DNA from: Lentibacillus halodurans
Lineage (GTDB): Bacteria > Bacillota > Bacilli > Bacillales > Amphibacillaceae
Assembly: GCF_900112045.1 (NCBI RefSeq)
Contig: NZ_FOJW01000013.1
Location: forward strand, 1-64,000
Length of the DNA: 64,000 nucleotides
Direction of reading: 5' to 3'
In this document: positions 1 to 9,840 of the stretch, in pieces
How positions within the stretch are numbered: position 1 is the first letter of the stretch
Layout: each line of letters begins with the position of its first letter
Translations under genes and position numbers: made by a program
Notes under the pieces: model-generated
What the model was told of the DNA's origin: nothing
Seen by the model: the letters and a program-made list of their open reading frames with translations, nothing else
Databases searched by the model: none

Positions 1-92
1 TTGAAGCTCTTTTTATAGGGTTCCTTTCTTCGTAAATAGGCTTGAACTTGGCTTTCTTCTTTCGCCACATCCAGGCCTATGACAGGATCCAT
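1..92 (-). CDS. IS110-family transposase, N-terminal fragment cut by the window edge
   Basis: Reading leftwards from the ATG at 92 gives about 30 residues beginning MDPVIGLDVAKEESQVQAYL, which is the start of the DEDD (RuvC-like) domain of IS110-family recombinases; the D in IGLD is the first catalytic aspartate. The rest of the gene lies outside the window. These enzymes insert the element without target duplication, guided by a structured noncoding (bridge) RNA made from the element end. The frame is clean over the visible part, so intactness cannot be judged. The family call rests only on this N-terminal motif. Confidence 0.8.
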   Translation of the reverse strand, partial: MDPVIGLDVAKEESQVQAYLRRKEPYKKSF

Positions 93-300
93 ATGTCAAT
101 CACTTCCCCTTTTAAAATATTTACCGGCAACCTCTATCTCTCCTACAGTGTCATATCTTCGCTTGTTATACGAGATCATCTTAGATGTCCCAACCAGCCT
201 CACCCATGTTGCTGTAAGTAGAGGGGGAACATTTTTGTGGACGGGATCAATTGAAGTCCCACTGGCCCGTTCGTTCTCCTCCGGCTACCTCTATTAAACC
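93..300 (-). ncRNA. Noncoding left end of the IS110 element, candidate bridge RNA
   Basis: In the IS110 group the bridge RNA is encoded in the noncoding end upstream of the transposase. Here the ~200 nt before the start codon lack a convincing gene but hold structure: a 14-nt imperfect direct repeat (ATAGAGGTWGCCGG on the minus strand, at 281-294 and 124-137, one mismatch) and a hairpin at 237-262 (GTGG.AC / GTCCCAC). The assignment is positional; RNA limits and guide loops were not determined. A 72-residue open frame at 79-297 (+) inside it looks like chance. Confidence 0.4.
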
Positions 301-940
301 ATTAAAAATGGCCAACCAGAAAATAAAATTCTGATTGACCTCATAATACGATATGGCCCGTTTACCGAAGAATTTATTAAATCATATAATTTGTTCTGAA
401 GGTTTTTCTATTGCTGCTACAGACCCATTTTCACTAGTTAAATTTTATATCCTAATACTGTAACTCCTGAAAGGTGCTTAGAATGTCCCAAATTCATTTC
501 TTATCTGATTTGAGTGGAATTCCCTTGAAGTCGTATTGTCAGTAGCTGCTGCAAATTAGAAATCATATTCAACAGAAACTAGTTATGCCTGACGTTGCTC
601 GTTTTCAAATAACCTTAAAAGTAGCCGGCAATCTCACCAAGCACTTCTTCTTCCCTCACACTCATTCAAATGCACCTTTATCAAAAAAGTCATTCACAAA
701 AATCATCGAACTGGGCTTTGTTCCCATCTAAGAAATTTCTCTTATTACAATCCTACTATAATTAGACAAAATATTCCATCACTATACATTATGCTAAGGA
801 TATGCAAAAAGTGGTGAACCTCTATACATACATAATATATCTGGGCGATAATACCAACAGAAGCAGAGAAACAGATTCTTGAAAAATCGTGGATCCGCTT
901 ACATAATAAAATGATATTTCTGCACATAATTCCAATGTAT
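301..940. other. Gene-free stretch, IS110 end and relic DNA
   Basis: AT-rich DNA with no convincing gene on either strand. The outer boundary of the IS110 element must lie here but could not be placed. A short minus-strand frame near 590-670 (MSVREEEVLGEIAGYF, preceded by AAAGGTG) may be a fragment of a lost gene; I see no family in it. Confidence 0.4.
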
Positions 941-1017
941 ATGACATTTGTCATACACATAACTGACGTTTATGACTTTTAAAACTTATTGGTTTTCTCT
1001 AGCATATAGATTAGATG
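941..1017 (+). promoter_or_regulatory. Candidate des promoter with DesR-type inverted repeat
   Basis: A 14-bp inverted repeat, ATGACATTTGTCAT (941-954), lies about 50 bp upstream of a plausible sigma-A promoter (TTGGTT 989-994, 17-bp spacer, TAGATG 1012-1017). A related TGAC..ATGAC stretch follows at 964-976. In B. subtilis phosphorylated DesR binds upstream of des to activate it in the cold. That this repeat is the DesR site is an inference from position. Confidence 0.45.
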
Positions 1018-1051
1018 TATTGACAAAAGTAATTTATTGAAGGGGAAAATT

Positions 1052-2104
1052 ATGAGTAAACAAAAACAAGCACAGTTAAAAAAGAGCGTCGCAGCTTTTG
1101 CGAAATCAGATACGAAGGCAAGTATACAACAGCTGATCAATACGATTCCTCCCTTTTTCCTAATTTGGTTTTTGGCCTATCAAAGCTTATCTGTCTCTAT
1201 CTGGTTGACACTTCCACTCTTAGTGGTTGCATCGGGGTTTGTCGTTCGAATCTTTATTATTTTCCACGACTGTACACATGGATCATTTTTCAAGAATGGC
1301 AAGGCGAATCGGGTTGTTGGGTCGATAACCGGAATCATCACGCTGTTTGCTTTTGAAAAATGGAAACGAAGTCATGCGATTCATCACGCCACAAGCAGCA
1401 ACTTGGATAAGCGTGGAACGGGAGATATATGGGTAATGACGGTTGATGAATATATGAACGCATCTTTTTGGGGCAGGTTGACTTACCGGCTTTACCGCAA
1501 CCCGATTGTGATGTTCGGATTAGGACCGTTCTATCTATTTCTCCTATCCAATCGTTTTAACCGAAAAGGTGCCAAACAGAAGGAACGGCTGAACACGTAC
1601 CTCATCAATGCATCTGTTGCCGTCATTTACGCCCTGTTAATCTGGACAATTGGCTGGCAAGCCTTTCTCATTATCCAGTTGCCCATTATCTTTATGTCAG
1701 GTTCACTGGGAATTTGGCTGTTTTATGTGCAACACCAGTTTGAGGATTCTTACTTCGAAAATGAAGAAGAGTGGGATTTTGTCAAGGCTGCTGTTGACGG
1801 AAGCTCCTATTATAAACTGCCAAAAGTTATCCAGTGGATGACAGGCAGCATTGGCTTCCATCACGTGCACCATCTAAGCCCGAAAGTCCCGAACTACCAT
1901 CTGGAAAAAGCTCATGAATCGACTCCGCCGTTACAGCAGGCTACAACGATAACATTAGCCTCCAGCTTGAAGTCAATCCGCTTCCGGCTGTTTGATGAAG
2001 CGAACAAGTCTTTTGTCAGTTTTAAAGAAGTTAAAGCACTATTACGAAAGAGAAAACGTGGCATCCAAATGAATCCAAAAACATCCACCCCGCATGAAAA
2101 ATAA
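1052..2104 (+). CDS. des: Membrane fatty acid desaturase (delta-5 acyl-lipid type)
   Basis: 350-residue integral membrane di-iron desaturase that introduces a double bond into acyl chains of existing membrane lipids. Three histidine boxes are visible: HDCTH at about residue 72, HAIHH at about 108 and HHVHH near 275, between hydrophobic segments. I chose the ATG at 1052, after AAGGGGAAA, rather than an upstream in-frame TTG. A strong terminator follows and then desK and desR, the same order as in B. subtilis, where the desaturase is induced on cold shock. Assignment is firm; the exact double-bond position is taken from the Bacillus homologue. Confidence 0.92.
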   Translation: MSKQKQAQLKKSVAAFAKSDTKASIQQLINTIPPFFLIWFLAYQSLSVSIWLTLPLLVVASGFVVRIFIIFHDCTHGSFFKNGKANRVVGSITGIITLFAFEKWKRSHAIHHATSSNLDKRGTGDIWVMTVDEYMNASFWGRLTYRLYRNPIVMFGLGPFYLFLLSNRFNRKGAKQKERLNTYLINASVAVIYALLIWTIGWQAFLIIQLPIIFMSGSLGIWLFYVQHQFEDSYFENEEEWDFVKAAVDGSSYYKLPKVIQWMTGSIGFHHVHHLSPKVPNYHLEKAHESTPPLQQATTITLASSLKSIRFRLFDEANKSFVSFKEVKALLRKRKRGIQMNPKTSTPHEK

Positions 2105-2110
2105 ATACGA

Positions 2111-2152
2111 AAAAATGACCCTCCATCGATTTGTATGGGAGGGTCATTTTTT
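2111..2152 (+). terminator. Rho-independent terminator after des
   Basis: A stem of about 15 bp (arms 2112-2126 and 2135-2150, core TGACCCTCCAT / ATGGGAGGGTCA), short loop, followed by a T run. It separates the desaturase transcript from desKR, allowing high des expression without raising the regulators. Confidence 0.88.
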
Positions 2153-2188
2153 CTGTTATACTTAACGAAAGCAGTTAGGAGGACCTGT

Positions 2189-3310
2189 ATGCAGAAATGG
2201 TACCACATTATTCCGAAAAACACGGGGCTTAGTATTTATGCATGGATTATATTTTGTATTCTGCCTTTTTATTTTATCTTCCGTACATCTGGAACATTGG
2301 AAATTATTTTCGGTATTTTAATGATATTGCTGTTTTTCACTGTATATAGAGTATCTTTCCTGTCTGAAGGTTGGACTGTTTATCTGTCAGTGGGAATCGA
2401 AATGGTCATTAGTCTCGTAATGACAGTTCTTCTGGGGTATGTTTATTTCGCGTTGTTTTTGGCTTTTTACATCGGGAATATTCAACATAAAACCGGATTT
2501 ATAACACTGTACGTGGTTCATCTAGTTACAACAATTGCTGCAGTGACAATTGGTTTTTTTACCCAAAACGACATATTCCTATCCCAACTGCCGTTTATTG
2601 TCTTTAGCGTTATTGGTGTTATGCTGCTGCCGCTAACCATTTATTTCCGAAACAAGCGGGAAGCATTGGAAAGCCAATTAGAAGCTGCTAATCAAAAGTT
2701 GTCCCAGTTGGTTGTGCTGGAAGAGCGTCAGCGGATCGCCCGTGACTTGCATGATACACTTGGTCAAAAGTTGTCAATGATTGGTCTTAAAAGCGATTTG
2801 GCAGGCAAACTGGTGGATGTAAAACCTGATAGGGCAAAAAATGAAATAAATGATATCCATCAGATAGCACGAACGGCGTTAAAAGAAGTGCGTGAAATGG
2901 TGTCAGATATGAAAGGTGCAAAACTGGAAGATGAAATTCCCCGTGTCCAAGAAATGCTGAAGGCTGCCCGGATTGATTTTCATGTGGAAGGGAACCCAGA
3001 GCTCACCAATACACCTTTATTTGTTGAAAACGTGCTCAGCATGTGTTTAAAGGAGGCTGTAACCAATGTTGTCAAGCATAGCGAGGCGTCTTCCTGTACA
3101 ATCATCATTACATCATCAGCGGAAGAGATACTTATTGAAGTACACGATAATGGGATTGGTATGGTGAATAAAAAAAATATATATGCAGAAAACGGGCTTC
3201 AGGGGATGAGAGAACGGCTGGAATTTGTCAATGGCAATCTGGATATTAAAACAGGGAACGGTACAATACTGACAATTCAGGTGCCAAAAGTAATCCAGCG
3301 GACAAAATAG
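2189..3310 (+). CDS. desK: Sensor histidine kinase/phosphatase of membrane fluidity
   Basis: 373 residues: four to five N-terminal membrane segments (to about residue 155), a coiled linker rich in E/Q/L, then a HisKA_3 dimerisation domain ERQRIARDLHDTLGQ with the phosphorylated His at residue 188, and a HATPase domain (N box KEAVTNVVKHSEAS, G box DNGIGM). His188 is the residue number known in B. subtilis DesK. It senses membrane thickening in the cold and phosphorylates DesR. Start: ATG at 2189 after TTAGGAGG, not the longer frame that begins in the terminator. desR follows 11 bp downstream. Confidence 0.92.
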   Translation: MQKWYHIIPKNTGLSIYAWIIFCILPFYFIFRTSGTLEIIFGILMILLFFTVYRVSFLSEGWTVYLSVGIEMVISLVMTVLLGYVYFALFLAFYIGNIQHKTGFITLYVVHLVTTIAAVTIGFFTQNDIFLSQLPFIVFSVIGVMLLPLTIYFRNKREALESQLEAANQKLSQLVVLEERQRIARDLHDTLGQKLSMIGLKSDLAGKLVDVKPDRAKNEINDIHQIARTALKEVREMVSDMKGAKLEDEIPRVQEMLKAARIDFHVEGNPELTNTPLFVENVLSMCLKEAVTNVVKHSEASSCTIIITSSAEEILIEVHDNGIGMVNKKNIYAENGLQGMRERLEFVNGNLDIKTGNGTILTIQVPKVIQRTK

Positions 3311-3321
3311 GAGGGTTTGTT

Positions 3322-3921
3322 GTGATACGCATTGTGATAGCAGAAGACCAGCGTATGCTCCTTGGGGCACTGGGATCACTGCTCGACCTGGAAGATGATA
3401 TGGAAGTTGTCGGTAAAGCCAGGAATGGTGAAGAAGCGTTATCGCTTGTGCGACAGCATCATCCGGATATTTGCATGATGGATATTGAAATGCCAGTAAA
3501 AAGTGGTCTTGACGCAGCCGAAGAATTGAAGAATGACCTTTGTAAAATTATTGTATTAACAACCTTCGCACGAACGGGCTACTTCGAACGTGCGCGAAAA
3601 GCTGGTGTGAGCGGTTATTTGCTGAAAGACAGCTCGAGTGAGGATTTAGCAAACTCCATCCGTGCGGTTATTAACGGAAACCGGATTTATGCTCCGGAAC
3701 TGGTTGATATGGCATACGATCATGATAACCCACTGACTGATCGGGAAAAACAAGTCATTAAGCTGATTGCTGACGGTGAAAGCACCAAAGAAATTGCCAG
3801 CCAGCTCAATCTGACAAATGGCACGGTCCGTAACTATGTCTCCGTTATCCTCGATAAACTGGAAGTGACGAACCGGATAGAAGCCATTTCAAAAGTGAAG
3901 GAAAAAGACTGGCTTCACTAA
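3322..3921 (+). CDS. desR: NarL/FixJ-type response regulator of des
   Basis: 199 residues: receiver domain with acidic pocket (AEDQ) and phospho-acceptor Asp54 in MMDIEMPVKSG, then a LuxR-type HTH (LTDREKQVIKLIADGES..EIA..L). GTG start at 3322 with AGGAGG overlapping the desK stop, so the pair is translated from one mRNA. It activates des when phosphorylated by DesK. The next 185 bp to 4106 hold no gene. Confidence 0.92.
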   Translation: MIRIVIAEDQRMLLGALGSLLDLEDDMEVVGKARNGEEALSLVRQHHPDICMMDIEMPVKSGLDAAEELKNDLCKIIVLTTFARTGYFERARKAGVSGYLLKDSSSEDLANSIRAVINGNRIYAPELVDMAYDHDNPLTDREKQVIKLIADGESTKEIASQLNLTNGTVRNYVSVILDKLEVTNRIEAISKVKEKDWLH

Positions 3922-4106
3922 GTGGCATTGTAGAAGCACATCCTTCATCCAAAACGAAAACATCGTTCGAACAAGGACAATCATATAAAGAAAAATACTA
4001 TACCAGACAAAATATCCTTTATCCGTCTGCAGTTACTTCATTCAGATAATATATTAATTGCAGATCCATCGTCACTAATGGCATGAATGGTCTCTCCAAC
4101 TCATCA

Positions 4107-4925
4107 CTATGATCTCCTGAAGTTTCCTATTACTTCAGCAGTTTCACTGATGCTGACAAACGCTTTCGGGTCAACATTTTTTATAAGCGATTTGACTAAT
4201 GCCAGTTCATAGCGGGTTATAACGGTATACAGCACTTTATTTTCATGATTCGAATAGGCACCATATCCGTTCATAACGGTAATACCCCGAATTAAATTTG
4301 CAATAAGCTCATTTTTAAGCTCTTCACCTTTATGTGTGACCACCATTAGACTTAATTTTACATGACGAGTATGAACACGGTCAACGACAACGCCGGTAAT
4401 GTAAATTGAAGCCATCGTATATAATGCTAGCTCCCAGGAAAAGAAAAACCCGGATACAAATACAACGATACTATTGATACCGAAAATTAATACACCCAAA
4501 GGAATATCACGTCTCTGGGTGACAACCAGCCCAATGATATCTGCTCCCCCGGTGGATCCGTAAAACCGCACAATGAACCCAATGGAAACACCTACAATGA
4601 CTCCGCCGAAGACCGCAGACAGCAATGCATCATCGGTTACCTTTAGTACGGGAATATACTGCATCGACATTGACGTGATAAAGACGGAAAATATACTGTT
4701 CACTATGAATTCCTTCCCTAACCTCATCCATCCAATCATGAAAACAGGAACATTGAAAATGACGAGCCAAATACCAGCGTTTATTGGCGAAACCAGTCCC
4801 AAAATCATAGCAAGACCTGTAACGCCGCCTGATAAGACTTCATGAGGAAGTAGGAACATATTAAAAGCGAATCCTAAAACAACGGAAAATACAAATAGTA
4901 CAGCATATTTATATAGATGATACAT
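4107..4925 (-). CDS. YitT-family membrane protein (DUF161 + DUF2179)
   Basis: 272 residues: about five or six N-terminal membrane segments with the GGVTGLAMILG and GSTGGADIIGLV motifs of the YitT/YczE group, then a C-terminal soluble DUF2179 domain (TVMNGYGAYSNHENKVLYTVITRYEL). Function of the family is not established. Start taken at MYHLYK (4925), preceded by GGAGAGG; an upstream in-frame ATG at 4958 lacks a site. Stands alone. Confidence 0.85.
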   Translation of the reverse strand: MYHLYKYAVLFVFSVVLGFAFNMFLLPHEVLSGGVTGLAMILGLVSPINAGIWLVIFNVPVFMIGWMRLGKEFIVNSIFSVFITSMSMQYIPVLKVTDDALLSAVFGGVIVGVSIGFIVRFYGSTGGADIIGLVVTQRRDIPLGVLIFGINSIVVFVSGFFFSWELALYTMASIYITGVVVDRVHTRHVKLSLMVVTHKGEELKNELIANLIRGITVMNGYGAYSNHENKVLYTVITRYELALVKSLIKNVDPKAFVSISETAEVIGNFRRS

Positions 4926-5147
4926 TGTATGCCTCTCCAATCCGGTTAATATAAACACCTAATGAATTTTAGGGGCAGTAAACATAAAAGTCAATATGTT
5001 ATCAAAAACGGGTAGCCTATGTTAAAAAATTACTTAAACAAAGCAAAACAATTCAATAAAAATAAGTAGATGCATTCAGCAATCTATAAGAAATCAAAAC
5101 ATAATCAAAATAGTAAAATAAATAAAAATACGTTAGGAGGAATCACT

Positions 5148-6064
5148 TTGACAAAAACAAATCAAATCATCGTTCCACATTTGTGGTATAACAAGGAGGC
5201 GAATAAGCAGCAGCGTTTTATGTTTCCATTTTCCCGAATTCAAGAATTACGAATGTAACAACACTCGAAGACACACCATCAGGAGACTCCGATTTAGTCT
5301 CTTTTGAGCTGTTGGGACAGAAATTCATGGCAATCAGTGCAGGGCCTTATTTCACATTCAACCCATCGGTGCCTTTCATGGTTAATTTTGACCCCTCGCG
5401 AGAAAAAGATGCAAGCCAACAATTAGATAAAGTTTGGAGCAAATTGTCCGAAGATGGAACAGTGTTAATGCCACTCGATAAGTACCCATTTTGTGAGAAG
5501 TATGGCTGGGTTCAAGATAAGTATGGTTTGTCATGGCAGTTAATTCTTACCAATCCAGAAGGTGAAGAGCGGCCTTCTATAGTGCCTTCGCTAATGTTTG
5601 TCGGTGATAAATGCGGCAAAGCTGAAGAAGCCGCTAATTTTTATTTGTCCGTGTTTAAGCGTTCAAAACAGGGCCATATTACCCGCTATCCTCAAGGGAT
5701 GGAACCTGACAAAGCAGGAACAGTCATGTTTACTGATTTTGTGGTTGAGCATTATTGGTTTGCCGCAATGGACAGCGCAAGAGATCCTAAATTCAGTTTC
5801 AACGAGGCAATCTCATTTATGGTATACTGCGACACACAAGAAGAGGTTGACTACTATTGGGATAAGCTATCTGCAGTACCTGATTCCGAGCAATGTGGCT
5901 GGCTGAAAGATAAGTATGGCGTTTCCTGGCAAATTGTGCCGAGAAAAATGGAAGAGATGATGAGCAGCCATAGTACACCGGAACAAATTGCTCGTGTTGG
6001 TCGGGCAACTCTTAAAATGAAAAAACTTGAGCTTGCAGTGTTGCAGAAAGCATACAACGGGTAA
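5148..6064 (+). pseudogene. PhnB-like double VOC-domain protein with a one-base frameshift
   Basis: TTG start at 5148 after TAGGAGG gives TKTNQIIVPHLWYNKEAN, then the frame runs to a stop. Shifting at AATAAG (5203-5208) restores AAAFYVSIFPNSRITNVTT, which joins the long frame from 5312 to 6064. One missing A explains it, so the ancestral protein was about 305 residues: two tandem PhnB/3-demethylubiquinone-methyltransferase-like glyoxalase folds, each ending in G-W-x(2,3)-DKYGxSWQ. Role of the family is uncertain. The rest is undamaged, so a recent mutation or a sequence error are both possible. Confidence 0.8.
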
Positions 6065-6408
6065 CTTACCTGCATACGACGATACCCCCAGGATATCAGC
6101 TGTATTAGCTGTTCCTGACATGAAACCTCTACCGTTGCAGTGACAATATTTTCACTTGTTCAATGACTGAAAGAGACTCTGGATCCGAGAATGTATAGAA
6201 CTTTCTATGATGGCCATTCTCTGGAATATTTCATGATGCGGCCATTCAAGATAACTAACAGGCGACACCAGTTGTAGGTAGATGCTCTCCCTGACTGGAA
6301 ATCAGTAATTTAATTGGCTATTCAATTAATTTTATTTGATATCAATGAAAATGAGAAAAATCCTCTGCAATGGAATCTATCCATACGCAGAGAATTTTGC
6401 CTTCTTAC
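6065..6408. other. Intergenic region without recognised features
   Basis: 344 bp between the VOC pseudogene and the convergent nucleotidase gene. No open frame with a ribosome binding site, no RNA motif and no clear terminator was recognised. Confidence 0.5.
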
Positions 6409-8640
6409 CTACTGCAAGTTTTCTACCAATTCCGCACCCTCATTCTGAAGGGCCTCTTTCGCTTCAGCTGTAACAAATTTATCCATGCCTTTGTTGTTCA
6501 AATGTTTCAGAAAGTCATCAACTTTTTTAACAGCTTGCTGATGATGACCTTTTTCCAAATGATGTTCAGCCTGTCGTAGTTTATTGGTCAGCTGAACAGC
6601 CAATGGATGCTGCACATCACCTGAATTTATATAGTCTGTTACGGTTTGGTTTACTGATTCTATTGTTACCGTCTGCGATAAATCGAGTCCATACTTGCTA
6701 AACCCGTCTTCTCCTTCACCGATATAGGCAATATCACCATCAGTATCGACAAACTCCTGTGCATCAGGTGACGACTGGAATGTCAGTTCCGGACTGCCAT
6801 TGATTGGTGCAAATGACCAGTTTCCATCAGCTGATGGATCAATCATACCGTTTTCCTGGATATAGTCGATAATGGCCTGGCGGTTTTCTATCTGCGGTGA
6901 AAGGACTACTTGGCTTCCATCCAGATTAGGGAAGTTGCCGCCCCCGCTTGCCCGATAGTTGTTGGTTGCAACAAGGAATTCCTGATCTTCTGCCACCGGT
7001 TCATCATTGTAACGTAAATATTTAATCCGATTAGCATCCGGGTTAATCAGTTCACCGTCATTATTGTATCTGGTCGGCTCTGTCACATCAATTTCATATG
7101 TGACTCCGTCAATGATATCAAAATTATAGGTTGAAAAATCGTTGTCAACAAGCCCTTGTTCCCCTTCAGCATCAGGATCAATCTGGTTAAACTGCCCGGC
7201 AGACATTTCCAGCCACTGACGGATTTCCTCACCCGTCAATCTAACGACTTTGAGCGTGTTCGGATAAACATATAAATCTGCCACATTCTTGATGGCAATC
7301 GGACCTTCTGGAATATGCGTGTAGTAGCCAGGGCCGCTTCTGCCACCTGCTTTGAACGGTGCAGCTGCTGACAGAATCGGCATGTCGTCATATTCAGTTC
7401 CCTCTACTGCATTCTCTGTATACCACTTTTGAGCATCTGACACAATTTGAACGGATGGATCATCTTTTGCCAGTGCAAAGTAACTATATATCGGAGCGGT
7501 TGTCTGACCAACTTCGGAACGGATATAATCCAATGTAGCCTGATGGTCCTCTTCTATGGCATCAAGAATTTCTTGATCAGGTTCAACAAGTGCTTCACCG
7601 TTCTCTTCATCAAACATAGCTCGCACTTGTGAACTGGAATCAATCACATCCCAATCGTTACCGTTTTTTTGCAGTTTCAGATCAACAATTCCCAAGTGAT
7701 TGCCCCAGTAACCTGCTTCAACCGATGGCACACCATTTATGGTTCCTTTATCTAAGTCAACGCCAGAGATTCCGGCAAACGAATCGCCAGGAAAAACTTC
7801 GTGAGCATGTCCGAACAAAATGGCGTCAATGCCGTCAATTTGTGTCAGATTATATGTAGCATTTTCTTCACGTTCCCGCAGTTCTGTTGACCCAAGACCC
7901 GAATGTGGAACGGCCACAATCACATCCGCACCTTCCTCTTGCATAATCGGGACATATTGTTGAGCCGTTTTGTAAATATCTTTCGTAATGACTTCTCCTT
8001 CAAGATGTGCATTATCCCATTGCATGATTTGCGGCGGGACAAAACCGATCACACCAACATCCACAGTTTGCGTATTTCCATCCGTATCTGTCACTTGTTT
8101 CGGGATAATTTTGTATGGCTCAAAAAAGTGTTCATCATTGGTTTGATCATCATCGCCATCATCATAATAGACATTGGCATTAACATATGGGAAATTCGCA
8201 TCATCTATCGATTCTTGCAAAAAATCGATGCCATAGTTGAATTCATGGTTGCCAATATTGCCTGTATCATAGTCCAATAAATTCATAGCCTTATAGACCG
8301 GATGAACGTCACCTTCCTCAAGTCCGTTCCTGGCAGTATAATCACCAAGCGGATTCCCCTGAATCAAGTCCCCATTATCAAACAGCATACTGTTTTCAGT
8401 TTCTGCTCTTGCCTCCTTGATGCGTGTTGCCGTCATTGCGAGTCCATATTCACTGGTCGGACTGTCCTGATAATAGTCGTAGTTGACAAGATTAACGTGA
8501 ATATCCGTTGTTTCCATAAGTCTCATATCCACGATGGAATCCTCTGATTCGGCCTGAACAGAATCGGTTCCAAGCGGTATGAGTATGAATATTAGCAAGA
8601 AACCAATGAAAGATAGATTTCCTAAAGTTCCCTTTCCCAT
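6409..8640 (-). CDS. Secreted 2',3'-cyclic-nucleotide 2'-phosphodiesterase / 3'-nucleotidase
   Basis: 743 residues, exported: N-terminal signal peptide (hydrophobic 9-25, VQA cleavage site). Metallophosphatase domain with METTDIH, NGDLIQGNPLGDY, GNHEFNYG, PHSG and FGHAHEVFPG motifs, then a 5'-nucleotidase C-terminal domain (YRASGGGNFP). The last ~90 residues form a helical, charged segment (LRQAEHHLEKGHHQQAVKKV) like FIVAR-type modules of CpdB-like proteins. It would degrade extracellular nucleotides for phosphate and nucleoside scavenging. No LPXTG anchor is present, unlike many relatives. Start has AAAGGGG upstream. Confidence 0.9.
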   Translation of the reverse strand: MGKGTLGNLSFIGFLLIFILIPLGTDSVQAESEDSIVDMRLMETTDIHVNLVNYDYYQDSPTSEYGLAMTATRIKEARAETENSMLFDNGDLIQGNPLGDYTARNGLEEGDVHPVYKAMNLLDYDTGNIGNHEFNYGIDFLQESIDDANFPYVNANVYYDDGDDDQTNDEHFFEPYKIIPKQVTDTDGNTQTVDVGVIGFVPPQIMQWDNAHLEGEVITKDIYKTAQQYVPIMQEEGADVIVAVPHSGLGSTELREREENATYNLTQIDGIDAILFGHAHEVFPGDSFAGISGVDLDKGTINGVPSVEAGYWGNHLGIVDLKLQKNGNDWDVIDSSSQVRAMFDEENGEALVEPDQEILDAIEEDHQATLDYIRSEVGQTTAPIYSYFALAKDDPSVQIVSDAQKWYTENAVEGTEYDDMPILSAAAPFKAGGRSGPGYYTHIPEGPIAIKNVADLYVYPNTLKVVRLTGEEIRQWLEMSAGQFNQIDPDAEGEQGLVDNDFSTYNFDIIDGVTYEIDVTEPTRYNNDGELINPDANRIKYLRYNDEPVAEDQEFLVATNNYRASGGGNFPNLDGSQVVLSPQIENRQAIIDYIQENGMIDPSADGNWSFAPINGSPELTFQSSPDAQEFVDTDGDIAYIGEGEDGFSKYGLDLSQTVTIESVNQTVTDYINSGDVQHPLAVQLTNKLRQAEHHLEKGHHQQAVKKVDDFLKHLNNKGMDKFVTAEAKEALQNEGAELVENLQ

Positions 8641-8702
8641 AATGCAACCCCTTTCAAAATAAGTTCATCTCTATATTAAGACAATCATAAATAGATTGAA
8701 AT

Positions 8703-8730
8703 AGTCCAATTGACGGAAGTCAAATGGACT
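8703..8730. promoter_or_regulatory. Palindrome upstream of the nucleotidase gene
   Basis: Inverted repeat AGTCCA-A-TTGAC / GTCAA-A-TGGACT around a GGAA loop, 63 bp upstream of the nucleotidase start. There is no T run, so it reads as an operator or leader hairpin, not a terminator. The regulator is unknown. Confidence 0.4.
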
Positions 8731-8808
8731 AATGGGGTCAGGGAAATGTCAAATTTTATAGAGAAAAATCCAGTTTTCAGGGGTAAATTCGTCAAATAAT
8801 ACCTCGCC

Positions 8809-8846
8809 GAGACGTAACCGCTGCATAAGGCGGTTACGTCTCTTTT
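8809..8846. terminator. Perfect 13-bp hairpin after the TIM-barrel gene
   Basis: Arms GAGACGTAACCGC (8809-8821) and GCGGTTACGTCTC (8830-8842) with an 8-nt loop, just past the stop codon at 8847. The T run is on the plus strand only, so termination of the minus-strand gene is plausible but not textbook. Confidence 0.5.
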
Positions 8847-9764
8847 CTACCGGTTAATCGATGCTGCCATTCTGACATACGTATGTCGTTTTCCGCGAAT
8901 GGCAATCGAATAATCCATCATATTTTCTGGTATGGCGATGCCATGCTGACCGGCATCACCGATATGATGAATATCCGCTCCGGCCATTTTATTTTGCAGT
9001 GCCATTTGTTGTATCGTTTCTGTTGCTGCACCTTCCTGGCTTGTTCCAATAGCGGTTAATGCCAGTGAACCTTGTTCGTGGACGGCTTGAACCAACTGCT
9101 CTGTCTTAGCAAGTGTTGTCCCCGGAACACTGCCGACAGCCGGAAGCAGAACAGCATCCGTACCAGCCCGGGCAATTTCCGATACAACATCCTTACGTAC
9201 GATGCTGCCGCCTGCCTCATTTCTGACACCGGCTCCATGCATCTTGCCGGCAATAATCATGATGTCATCCTGGAAAATATCCTTTGCCTGTCTGACTGAC
9301 TTTAAAATAGCTGTATTGGTGACACCGGTTTTGGGATTGCCGGTCAGGCAGACAAAATCCACACCCAAATCCTTTGCCTTTTCCAGTGATGTACGGATTG
9401 CAGTACGCCCTTCTGGAATATTTTGGAGCGTTTCCATATGATCTGCTTCAGGATCAACCGGCTCCAAATTAATCCCCACAGGACGGCCAATCATTTTTTT
9501 CAGTTCTTCGATAACACGATGCGGATTTTCGGCAGCCAGGCCCTCAATCGCCGGTTGATCAACATCAAATAAGTTCAGCAATATCATATCCGCCCCGAAA
9601 GCAGCAGCATATTCCGCATTAGTCAATCCGGGATAGAGCGGTGTTGATGCACAAACCACCTCCGATAACAGCACCCTGCCTTCCGATGCTTCAATCGCTT
9701 GTCTCAGCTGCCGCCCATTCATGTCGGTAAAATCAGATGCGGTACAATTCAGGAATCGTTTCAT
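8847..9764 (-). CDS. Predicted TIM-barrel protein (DUF7916-like)
   Basis: 305 residues with the alternating strand/helix pattern of a beta/alpha barrel and conserved-looking loops: AAAFGADMILLNLFDVDQP, GINLEPVD, FVCLTGNPKTGVTN, IIAGKMHGAG, AGTDAVLLPAVGSVPG and HHIGDAGQHGIA. It resembles a family of uncharacterised barrel proteins sometimes labelled PEP-phosphonomutase-like or hydrolase; I do not see the residues that would fix a reaction. Flanked on both sides by hairpins with GTAACCGC stems. ATG start preceded by AAAGGGTG. Confidence 0.6.
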   Translation of the reverse strand: MKRFLNCTASDFTDMNGRQLRQAIEASEGRVLLSEVVCASTPLYPGLTNAEYAAAFGADMILLNLFDVDQPAIEGLAAENPHRVIEELKKMIGRPVGINLEPVDPEADHMETLQNIPEGRTAIRTSLEKAKDLGVDFVCLTGNPKTGVTNTAILKSVRQAKDIFQDDIMIIAGKMHGAGVRNEAGGSIVRKDVVSEIARAGTDAVLLPAVGSVPGTTLAKTEQLVQAVHEQGSLALTAIGTSQEGAATETIQQMALQNKMAGADIHHIGDAGQHGIAIPENMMDYSIAIRGKRHTYVRMAASINR

Positions 9765-9840
9765 ATGCTACAACACCCTTTCTGAAAAATTGTGGTCTTC
9801 CTATCTTCCTATTACGACAATCATACACAAATCCCGAAAA

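Noticed and set aside
745..960. 71-residue minus-strand ORF near the des promoter
   Set aside because: No ribosome binding site, cysteine- and isoleucine-rich chance composition, and it overlaps the likely DesR site.
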